Shown here: piece by piece, positions 54,770 through 62,084 of the stretch
Numbering within the stretch: position 1 is the stretch's first letter
Layout of the letters: the number at the start of each line of letters is the position of its first letter
Source of the DNA: an uncultured Haliea sp.
GTDB taxonomy: Bacteria > Pseudomonadota > Gammaproteobacteria > Pseudomonadales > Halieaceae
DNA: 64,000 nucleotides
Reading direction: 5' to 3'
NCBI GenBank assembly: GCA_947258585.1
Contig: CAMYIZ010000030.1
Span: 1 to 64,000 of the forward strand
Made by a program: the position numbers and the translations under genes
Notes under the pieces: generated by a model
Told to the model about the DNA's origin: nothing
What the model saw: only the letters and a program-made list of their open reading frames with translations
Database searches by the model: none

Positions 54770-55930
54770 TCAGACGGCGGTTCTTCCGCCCAATGTTTCC
54801 GCCACCCAGTCAGCAATGTAGTGACCGGCGTTAATGCTGTTATCGAAACTGGAGTGCTGGACCCCACCTTCACGTTCGGTGAATATTTTGAGCTCCCGCC
54901 TGGGGCTGTTGACGAGTTGATCGTAGGTGCGCTCGGCCCACTTGAGCGGAATCTGGGAGTCCTTCGACCCATGCGTTACCAGGAACGGCACCTTGATTTT
55001 CTCGACAACGCCATCGAGGTGCACGTTTTCCGCAATTGACATGAACTCATCCATATCCTTTGCTCCCCAGACCCAACGTACGTGCGCCCAATAATGCGGG
55101 ACCGGAAAGTCCCCCTCTTTCTCCAGACGGCGCTTCTGCACATCCCGCCAATCGTGGTTGGCGCCCCAGCACACGCCACAAGCGAATCGCGGTTCAAAGG
55201 CCACCGCGCGCGGACAGAAATAACCACCGAGCGAAACCCCTTCCATGCCGACTCGTTTGGGATCGACATCGCTCCGTGTTTCCAGCCAATCCACAATCGG
55301 GCTGGCCCAGTGCTCACTGTCATACCGGGCTGTAAGGTTGTGCAGTCGCAGGGCTTCACCAGTACCGGGTTGATCAACAATCAGCGAAGACACACCGCGT
55401 TTGGCCAACCACGCCGGCAGGCCGACCCGATATTTCATTTCCTTGGTAGAATCGAGCCCATTGACCTGCACCAGTATCGGGGCGGGGCCCGAAACACCCT
55501 CTGCGGGGACAAAAAGACCTGACAGATGCTTGCCTTCGTAGGGTATTTCAACCCGCTCACAGTTCTCACCTGACAGCTTTACACCCTTCTGAAACAGTTC
55601 CAGCTCGCGCTTGTAGAGATCCAGTCGTCCGGGCGCCTTGTGCCCCTGCAGCCGCTCGCAGGTAATAAGGTAAACTGCCGCACGATTGTATTTTTCACCG
55701 GCCGACAGCAGCCGCCCTTTCTGCTCATCCTCTTCCGCGAGCACACAAAGTTTGTCTGCCATTTTTGCCCAGGTATCGCGAAACGCCTGGGTTCCGGCTG
55801 CATCGGGTTGCCTGGCTGCCTCCTGCAGTGGAGCGCACATTTCTTCGATTTCGCCGATTCGAGCACCCATTTCAATAGCGAGATCAACCGACAGGTTCCA
55901 TACGTAATTGGTGGGAAAGTACTTAAACAT
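54770..55930 (-). CDS. alpha/beta hydrolase (FrsA/2,6-dihydroxypseudooxynicotine hydrolase-like)
   Basis: 386 residues: a helical N-terminal domain (1-115) and an alpha/beta-hydrolase domain with nucleophile Ser233 in GVSLGGY, Asp324 in HGSKDSQIP and His359 in QHSSFDN. This layout is shared with C-C hydrolases such as 2,6-dihydroxypseudooxynicotine hydrolase. In this operon it is a good candidate for hydrolysing the ring-cleavage product or an acyl-phenol. It starts 57 nt after the cyclase-family gene stop. Confidence 0.83.
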   Translation of the reverse strand: MFKYFPTNYVWNLSVDLAIEMGARIGEIEEMCAPLQEAARQPDAAGTQAFRDTWAKMADKLCVLAEEDEQKGRLLSAGEKYNRAAVYLITCERLQGHKAPGRLDLYKRELELFQKGVKLSGENCERVEIPYEGKHLSGLFVPAEGVSGPAPILVQVNGLDSTKEMKYRVGLPAWLAKRGVSSLIVDQPGTGEALRLHNLTARYDSEHWASPIVDWLETRSDVDPKRVGMEGVSLGGYFCPRAVAFEPRFACGVCWGANHDWRDVQKRRLEKEGDFPVPHYWAHVRWVWGAKDMDEFMSIAENVHLDGVVEKIKVPFLVTHGSKDSQIPLKWAERTYDQLVNSPRRELKIFTEREGGVQHSSFDNSINAGHYIADWVAETLGGRTAV

Positions 55931-55986
55931 AATTTTCCTTGAGTTCCTTTTGTGTCAATGCCTGCACGGTGAACATTGCGGAGGCA

Positions 55987-56772
55987 TTACTCTTCAAAAA
56001 TTGCCACGGCTCTTACGAAGCCGGCCGAAGCGTGTTTAATCTTGTAGGGGAAACAGGAAACGGTGAAGCCACTGGGTGGTAGCTGATCCAGATTCGCCAG
56101 CTTTTCCATCTGCCCATAGCCGATATCCCGACCCGCCTTGTGGCCTTCCCAGATAATGGAAGCATCTCCGCTCGCCGCATAACGCTCTCGCGTATAGCTG
56201 AAGGGCGCGTCCCAACTCCAGGCATCGGTGCCGACAACCCTGACACCGCGCTCCAGCAGGTAAAGCGTCGCTTCGCGACCGAGACCCACTCCGGCGCCCA
56301 GATACTCCGGCTGGCCAAAGACGCTACCGGCCCGGGTGTTTACCAGCACGATTTCCAGAGGTTCCAACTTGTGCTCTATACGCCGAAGTTCATCTTCGAC
56401 CTCCTGGGCGGTCACAACATGACCATCCGGAAAATCCCGAAAGTCGAGCTTCACTCCGGGCTGCAGGCACCAGTCGAGTGGCAACTCATCTATCCCATAG
56501 GCAGGCTTGCCGCCATCCGTCGTCGACGCGTAATGCCAGGGTGCATCCATATGCGTGCCACTATGCGTGGTTATCTGCAGGCGCTCCGCAGCCCAGGCTT
56601 CCTCGCCGGGCATCTGGTCAATGGTCAGGCCGGGAAACATGGCCTCCATCTCCGGCCACCCCTCTTGGTGATCCATATAATCGATATGCGGCCGCAGCGG
56701 TGGCGGGTCGTTATTGGGGTTGTTGTCCAGCGTCACCGAAAGGTCGACGAGGCGGCGTTTCTTCAGGTTCAT
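55987..56772 (-). CDS. cyclase-family metal hydrolase (kynurenine-formamidase-like)
   Basis: 261 residues with the metal motif HSGTHMDAPWH (His70, His74, Asp76, His80) of the cyclase/KynB family. Members hydrolyse formamides, lactones or isatin-like amides. In a ring-cleavage operon it may open a lactone or act on a formylated intermediate. Its start overlaps the FAH gene stop by 4 nt. Confidence 0.85.
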   Translation of the reverse strand: MNLKKRRLVDLSVTLDNNPNNDPPPLRPHIDYMDHQEGWPEMEAMFPGLTIDQMPGEEAWAAERLQITTHSGTHMDAPWHYASTTDGGKPAYGIDELPLDWCLQPGVKLDFRDFPDGHVVTAQEVEDELRRIEHKLEPLEIVLVNTRAGSVFGQPEYLGAGVGLGREATLYLLERGVRVVGTDAWSWDAPFSYTRERYAASGDASIIWEGHKAGRDIGYGQMEKLANLDQLPPSGFTVSCFPYKIKHASAGFVRAVAIFEE

Positions 56773-57758
56773 GGTTGCCCTCCGTAAGCTCTGACACGTT
56801 GAGTGATCGCACCAAACAGTGGCTTGCCCTCAAGGTCAAACGCCTCCATATGCACCTGGTCGCCAAACTGCATGTAACCCGTTCTGGGCTCGCCATACTC
56901 GACCATTTCCAGGGCACGCTTCTCGGAGATGCATGCCGCCCCATCTCCTGTATTGGCGTTGGAAACCGTCCCTGAACCGATAACGGTCCCGGCGCCGAGG
57001 GTGCGGGTCAGCGCCGCATGGGCTATCAGTTTGTCGAAGCCGAAATGCATTTCCCCACCGTTCGGGCTGCCAAACCACTTGTCGTTCCATTCAACATTCA
57101 GAGGAAGGTGAATACGCACATCCCGCCACGCGCCTGCAAGTTCGTCAGGGGTAACAGCGACGGGAGCGAAGCTCGTTTGCGCTTTTGCCTGGACAAAGCC
57201 AAACCCGGTCTTCATTTCACGCGGGGCGAGAGACCGCAAGCTGATATCGTTGAGCTGCATAATCAGCTTGATATGCCCGACAGCTTGTTCAGCAGAGCAT
57301 CCCATGGGAACTTCATCCACCAGCACCGCGAATTCCCCTTCGAAGTCGATTCCGTGAGCTGCACTGGGTACCAGAATGTCCTCCCTGGGACCGAGGAAGT
57401 TGTCTCCTGCGCCCTGATACATCAGCGGAATAGTATCGGCATTGTCGATGGGCTCCAGGTGAAAGGCCCTCTGCATTCTTTCGCCGTGTGCGAGGAAGCA
57501 GGAACCGTCCAGCCACTGCCAGGCACGGGGCAACGGTGCCAGTGCCAGAGACGGATCGAACTCAAAACTGTCCGCCAGCACCTTTTCGTTTAACCCGTCG
57601 TAGCGTTTTTGAAGCTCGTCGACAACGCTATCCCATTGTTCAATGGCCTGCTGCATCGTCGGAACGATGGAGCCTGCATCGACGGCCATACTCAAGTCTC
57701 TGGAAACTATGACCAAACGCCCATCAGGGGTCTCGTTCCGCAGCGTTGCAAGTTTCAT
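56769..57758 (-). CDS. fumarylacetoacetate hydrolase (FAH) family protein
   Basis: 329 residues: an N-terminal FAH cap domain (1-75) and the catalytic fold with metal motif DFEGEFAV (Asp138, Glu140, Glu142) and GSGTVSNANTGD. FAH-type enzymes hydrolyse 1,3-diketone C-C bonds or hydrate and decarboxylate dienoates, matching the lower part of meta-cleavage pathways. ATG 57758 is preferred since GAGAG lies 9 nt upstream; ATG 57767 sits directly on that SD. Confidence 0.88.
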   Translation of the reverse strand: MKLATLRNETPDGRLVIVSRDLSMAVDAGSIVPTMQQAIEQWDSVVDELQKRYDGLNEKVLADSFEFDPSLALAPLPRAWQWLDGSCFLAHGERMQRAFHLEPIDNADTIPLMYQGAGDNFLGPREDILVPSAAHGIDFEGEFAVLVDEVPMGCSAEQAVGHIKLIMQLNDISLRSLAPREMKTGFGFVQAKAQTSFAPVAVTPDELAGAWRDVRIHLPLNVEWNDKWFGSPNGGEMHFGFDKLIAHAALTRTLGAGTVIGSGTVSNANTGDGAACISEKRALEMVEYGEPRTGYMQFGDQVHMEAFDLEGKPLFGAITQRVRAYGGQP

Positions 57759-57812
57759 GGTTCGCATCTCTCAATCATGATCATTCGATCGACCGGTAGT
57801 TCGTGAGGGTCA

Positions 57813-58784
57813 TTAGAAGCGTTGCAGGTCCTTTGCCATAACGACCTCACCTTCAAACCCGGTTCTGACACGTTGCGTGTAGTACTCAATGGTCTCGTCA
57901 TCGTCTACGGCAGGCGCCATATGCGTCACGACCACCTTCTTTACCCCAGCGCGTGCAGCCATATCGCCAACCTGCTCCGGGGTCACATGGTGATTGCGCA
58001 AATGTGATTCCATGTTCTTCAGCGCAGGCGCCGGCATATTCGGGTTCATTCTCTTGACCAATGCTACCGTGTGGTCGATGTCCATCATCTCACTGACGTA
58101 GAGATCCACACCTCGTGCCAACGCGACAACAGCGTCGCTGGGACCAGTGTCGCCGGTATAGACAATGGTTCTATTCGGCAACTCAAACTTGAACGATAGG
58201 GACTGGAATTTATCCCATTCCTCGCCGCCCTTCGGCCAGCTGAAATGGCTATTGCGAATCGCGGTGAGCGTGAAGTCTTCCAGTTTGACTACTGATCCAT
58301 CAGTCATCTCTATCACTTCAACATTGTGATCTGCAGGCTTGGGCTTCTGGCCCGGAACACCGTAGTTCCCCTCGGCACCATATTCCATAAATTTGAATAT
58401 GCCTTCGACGGTCTGCTTGATACCGGGTGGGCCATAGATAGTCAGCGTGTTCGGGTTAGTGGTTTGCCACCGCAGCGCTATAAAGGCCGGCAATCCCGCG
58501 GTATGGTCAAAGTGCAAATGGCTGATGAATACCGCGCGCACATTACGAAAGGATTCTCCCGCCGCTGCCAGGCGACCTGCCGCTCCGTCACCGGCGTCGA
58601 CGATATACACATTGTCATCGACAACCAGGGCATTGGCCGGCTGGGAATGCGTTGGACTCGGGATAGGACCGCCCATGGTTCCGAGAGTAATCCACTCGTT
58701 AGCAGTTTCAGCGCCAAGGGAAAGCGCCGGAATCGAAAACGCTACAGCGCAGACCACAATGCTCAGGTATCTCGTGATTTTCAT
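57813..58784 (-). CDS. exported MBL-fold hydrolase
   Basis: 323 residues with a Sec signal peptide (about 1-25) and a metallo-beta-lactamase fold: SHLHFDHTAG (His89, His91, Asp93, His94), the second metal set at TGDTGPSDA and THMAPAVDDD. It resembles the RNase Z/arylsulfatase-type MBL group; in this position it may hydrolyse an ester or sulfate of the substrate in the periplasm. GGAGGT lies 9 nt before ATG 58784. First structural gene of the catabolic operon. Confidence 0.85.
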   Translation of the reverse strand: MKITRYLSIVVCAVAFSIPALSLGAETANEWITLGTMGGPIPSPTHSQPANALVVDDNVYIVDAGDGAAGRLAAAGESFRNVRAVFISHLHFDHTAGLPAFIALRWQTTNPNTLTIYGPPGIKQTVEGIFKFMEYGAEGNYGVPGQKPKPADHNVEVIEMTDGSVVKLEDFTLTAIRNSHFSWPKGGEEWDKFQSLSFKFELPNRTIVYTGDTGPSDAVVALARGVDLYVSEMMDIDHTVALVKRMNPNMPAPALKNMESHLRNHHVTPEQVGDMAARAGVKKVVVTHMAPAVDDDETIEYYTQRVRTGFEGEVVMAKDLQRF

Positions 58785-58818
58785 TGTAAAAGCACCTCCA
58801 AATATCGATTTGGCTACG

Positions 58819-58842
58819 AAAAATTGCCTGCCCGTAGACAGG
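58819..58842 (-). terminator. intrinsic terminator/attenuator upstream of the catabolic operon
   Basis: On the minus strand CCTGTC-TACG-GGCAGG forms a 6-bp stem closed by a UACG tetraloop (UNCG class, very stable), followed by CAATTTTT. It lies 34 nt upstream of the MBL gene and 12 nt after a short ORF, so transcripts must read through it to reach the operon. Confidence 0.65.
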
Positions 58843-58854
58843 ACTGAGGTCTAA

Positions 58855-58893
58855 CTAGGAGGAGATCGCCAGGTCCAGTTGGGATTTACGCAT
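58855..58893 (-). CDS. 12-codon leader ORF
   Basis: Minus-strand ORF encoding MRKSQLDLAISS, stop TAG. AAAGGTG lies 6 nt upstream of its ATG, a better ribosome-binding site than many structural genes here. It sits in a leader of about 230 nt between the promoter near 59027-59056 and the terminator at 58819-58842. It could be a regulatory leader peptide or a small peptide product. No family recognised; too short for codon statistics. Confidence 0.45.
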   Translation of the reverse strand: MRKSQLDLAISS

Positions 58894-59011
58894 GTTTATC
58901 ACCTTTACTTATATGGTTGGAAAACAAGGCTTCCGTAACATTGGTCCAAGCTGGCTCGACAAATGCTCCTGTTGGAGCCGCTCGGGTGCGTGCAATCTAA
59001 CGTGTAACAAG

Positions 59012-59056
59012 ACTAGCCCCTCTCCATGAATAAATAAAATTGTTTAGATTTATTGA
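59012..59056 (-). promoter_or_regulatory. promoter/operator module A, catabolic operon
   Basis: Minus strand: TCAATA (59051-59056), 18-nt spacer containing AAACAATTTTATTT, TATTCA (59027-59032), then GGCTAGT (59012-59018). It matches module B at 60521-60565 at 23 of 28 positions in the core, with GGCTAGT at the same 10-nt distance. The remaining sequence from 59057 to 59229 holds no supported gene. Confidence 0.6.
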
Positions 59057-59229
59057 TATGCATATTTTTTGTTTATGGAAAAGTATCAATCCGACGATCG
59101 CGGACTTGTTAGCTGTCACTGGCGCCTGTGCACCTGCCCCAAAGTGCTGCCCGGTTTCCTCCGGTACCATTGAGGTATCGCGAGCGCAGGGGTCCAGCGC
59201 GAAATCAGGAATCCGCAGCGCTGTATGGC

Positions 59230-60426
59230 TCATTGTGCAACAACCTCGGCTTTGGAAGCCCTAAAGGCCAATAGTCCTACCGCCACCGTAGCGATGACCG
59301 CCGCATAGGCAAGCAGCGTCCAACTCAGCGTGCCTGTCACAGTCGTCACAGCCATAGCCACCAGCGGTGCGAGGAACTGCCCCAGAAAAAACGCGCCGGT
59401 CCACAACCCCATCCCGCGGCCCCGCGCCTCCGCGGGCAAAGACGCCATGGTCCAGGTGAGCATGTTCGGCAGCATGATGCCGCTGCCGACGCAGGCCAGC
59501 ACCACGAATGCCGCAACCGCCGGCAATACCGAGGACATGCCGGCACCGCCGTAGCCCAGCGCCGCCACCATCAGACCGAGAATGAGAACCCGGGGGCCAG
59601 CGTGTTGCTTTAGCCGGTGGAAAATTATGGTACCGGCACCAATCGCGAGGTTGCACAGGGCGCCGATCAGGCCGATCACGGCAGGTGACACCGGACCGGA
59701 AACCTCGAGGATAGGGCCCAACTGAACATTCACCGTATAAAAGATGATGCCGACACCCAGGGTAGTAAACGCCAGTGGCATTACCGTTTGAAACGGGAAG
59801 GCTGGCGTTGCCGCCTGCTCACGATCTGCAGTGACCGATGGCTCGAACAGGATCAAGCCAGCCGCCAGGGCAATCGGCAGCGCCAACAAGTACAGCAGGA
59901 ACGGCCCGCGAGAGCCCAGCAATTCACCCAGACCTCCGCTGATGGCGATCAGCACGATCGCCGCAATACTGCCGCAGGCAACCTGCAGGGCGATCCATTT
60001 TCCGCGCCGCTCCCCTTCGAAATAGTCACCGATAAGTGCAGTAGCCACTGTCATGATGATCGCCTCGACCACGCCCAGGGCGATGCGAGCGGCAATGAAC
60101 CGAAACAGGTTGTCCAGAAACCAGGGCAGGATTCCGAATCCGGCGTACAGCACCAGCGCAAGCACCAGCAGGTTCTTGCGCCCTACCCGATCAGATAGCC
60201 AGCCGGCCAGTGGAGAAAATACAGCGACACACAGGGCTGGAATGGTCAGCGCCATTGGCACCAGGAATTCACTGCCATTGACGCTGGCGAACTCACGCAT
60301 CAAAAGTGGCAGCACGGGAACCAGTGATATGATTGCCATAATCGGCATGATCGACGCGGCAAGAATCACTACACCGTGGCGCGTCTGCGCGGTCTGGCCA
60401 GAGTCCGCAGGACTATGAGAATTCAT
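59230..60426 (-). CDS. MFS transporter
   Basis: 398-residue inner-membrane protein with about twelve helices. The loop 2-3 motif GWLSDRVGRKNLL is the MFS signature, and RGRGMGLWTG marks the equivalent loop in the second half. It is probably a drug:H+ antiporter-1-like or aromatic acid importer; direction and substrate are unknown. GAGGAG lies 9 nt before ATG 60426. Its promoter shares an operator with the catabolic operon, so uptake or export of that pathway's compounds is likely. Confidence 0.88.
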   Translation of the reverse strand: MNSHSPADSGQTAQTRHGVVILAASIMPIMAIISLVPVLPLLMREFASVNGSEFLVPMALTIPALCVAVFSPLAGWLSDRVGRKNLLVLALVLYAGFGILPWFLDNLFRFIAARIALGVVEAIIMTVATALIGDYFEGERRGKWIALQVACGSIAAIVLIAISGGLGELLGSRGPFLLYLLALPIALAAGLILFEPSVTADREQAATPAFPFQTVMPLAFTTLGVGIIFYTVNVQLGPILEVSGPVSPAVIGLIGALCNLAIGAGTIIFHRLKQHAGPRVLILGLMVAALGYGGAGMSSVLPAVAAFVVLACVGSGIMLPNMLTWTMASLPAEARGRGMGLWTGAFFLGQFLAPLVAMAVTTVTGTLSWTLLAYAAVIATVAVGLLAFRASKAEVVAQ

Positions 60427-60520
60427 TCGCCAGTCTCCTCAGGTTTTCTTCTTATGTTTAAAGTCACGTTGCTGCCGGACAGCGATCACGTGCGCGTAAA
60501 AGCAATTCGATCGACGGGAT

Positions 60521-60565
60521 ACTAGCCAATGAATTTTAATAAACAAAATTGTTTCCATTTATCAA
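60521..60565 (-). promoter_or_regulatory. promoter/operator module B, MFS gene
   Basis: Minus strand: TTGATA (5/6; 60560-60565), 18-nt spacer, TATTAA (60536-60541) and GGCTAGT (60521-60527). The spacer contains AAACAATTTTGTTT, a perfect palindrome with 6-bp arms. See module A at 59012. Confidence 0.65.
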
Positions 60566-60704
60566 TATTAATCTGTTTTATTTATAGATATGACGATGAG
60601 ACACAAACCTCGGGCCTCAACCTGCCTGTCACTCTGGATACGCTGCTCGAAGAACAAAGCGTCAGCCGCAGAACCCCGGCAAATCAACTGCACCCGGGCA
60701 CAGA

Positions 60705-61823
60705 TTACTTCCTCAGCAAAGGCATGATCAGTCGCCGGTAAGCCAGCGCCAGCCCGCTGTAGACAAGAAAGCAGGCACCCAGGGACGCGAGCCCGGCCAG
60801 TGTCTGCCCCAGAATACCGAGCACTTCGCCAGTATGCAGAAAGCGAATTACTGCCCGTGCCCGCTGCCCCGGCGAGCGATCCTCGAACCCGCCAAAGCCA
60901 ACCGCCTCGCCAGATGTTGCATCCAGAGTGACCGTGCTGCTCTTGTGCGGCTGGCCACCGGTGCCCGTGCTGATTTCGAAGCTGATATTCCGGGCGCCGG
61001 TCGGAGCTATCTGCAAGGTCAGCGTGGTCCAATTTCGTTCGCGACTCCCGACTATCTGTAACAGCGACTCCATACTTTCCAGTGATTCCAGTTCAGCCAC
61101 CAACTCCTGCTCCACTGGCGCAAGTGCCTTTGGAGGCCCACCACCCGCGGGCGGTGTTTCGCCATATACCTGAAAGACAAGTGTGTTCGCCCACCCGTAG
61201 GAAAACACCAGCGCTGTTGTCACAATAAGAAACATCGGCACCAGGCTCCAGATACCAAACACATGGTGCCAGTTGTAGTCTCTCGACTTGCTGCTCGGAT
61301 AGGCACGACGGAACAGTAAATTGATCTTCAGGACGCGCCACATCCATCTTCGTGGCAGCCATAGATAGAAGCCCGATAGCAACAAGAAGAGAAATACCAG
61401 GTTGGCCGCACCGGTAATAGCTCGACCGGTGTCCCGACTGCTTCCCTCCAACGCAAACCAGCGATGCAACAGTGTGACCTGATGAAAAAATGCTCGTGCT
61501 GAAGCCCCGGCCTCAATACGGGCACCCGTGAAAGGATTGAGCAGCAGGCTATCGCGCCGGCCTATTTCCACCGTAACCGGTGCTTCTGGCGACCGTCTGA
61601 AGACCAGGCCAGTCGCCCTGCCTCCCGACACTCTCCTGGCCTCTTCCAGCAACACATCAGCGCCCAGGCGTGTACCGCCCTCGCTGTCGAACCCGCGCTG
61701 CTCGACCCAACCAATGATCTGCCGCTCATAGGTGAGCAGAAACCCGGTGGCTGAGAGAAAGAAAATTACCAGCGCGGCAGACACACCCGCGGCCAGATGC
61801 AACCAGAATATGGTTCGGCGCAC
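60705..61823 (-). CDS. PepSY-associated transmembrane protein
   Basis: 372 residues with four membrane helices (about 10-30, 135-158, 190-215, 335-360) and two PepSY-like periplasmic parts; conserved His residues at LLHRWFAL and NWHHVFGIW could bind haem. Such proteins (PiuB/FpvG-like) often reduce ferric siderophores next to TonB receptors. The start is GTG 61823 with AAGGAGG 7 nt upstream. It follows the broken TonB receptor gene on the same strand. Confidence 0.83.
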   Translation of the reverse strand: MRRTIFWLHLAAGVSAALVIFFLSATGFLLTYERQIIGWVEQRGFDSEGGTRLGADVLLEEARRVSGGRATGLVFRRSPEAPVTVEIGRRDSLLLNPFTGARIEAGASARAFFHQVTLLHRWFALEGSSRDTGRAITGAANLVFLFLLLSGFYLWLPRRWMWRVLKINLLFRRAYPSSKSRDYNWHHVFGIWSLVPMFLIVTTALVFSYGWANTLVFQVYGETPPAGGGPPKALAPVEQELVAELESLESMESLLQIVGSRERNWTTLTLQIAPTGARNISFEISTGTGGQPHKSSTVTLDATSGEAVGFGGFEDRSPGQRARAVIRFLHTGEVLGILGQTLAGLASLGACFLVYSGLALAYRRLIMPLLRK

Positions 61824-62084
61824 CGCACGGCCTCCTTGAAATACCTGGAAAATTAGTAGAGATGATGCTGAGACCCAGGGTAGCCGACACCACCGTGAAG
61901 ATTTACCGCACTCATGGGGACACTACCTTTGGCTTGAGATGCCTTTCGACATAGCTTGCTCAATTCGGAGGCAGCGAGAGTGGTGAAACAAAACTCCGGG
62001 CGTACTCAAAGAGGAAAATATGGCCCCGGCTCACAACTCGAAAGTCTGCGGCAAGGGCCATCCACTCTTTGCTTCCCGGGGCTG

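Noticed and set aside
58997-59233. 78-codon minus-strand ORF overlapping the MFS stop by 4 nt with a GAGG upstream
   Set aside because: Its 3' half runs through the AT-rich promoter/operator module A and has no recognisable domain; the coupling is probably chance.
60529-60741. 70-codon plus-strand ORF over module B and the PepSY gene end
   Set aside because: It reads through the promoter and antisense to a real gene, without an SD.
62031-62081. GC-rich inverted repeat (GGCCCCGG...CCGGGGC) after the TonB receptor
   Set aside because: The arms are separated by more than 35 nt, so a stable terminator is doubtful.
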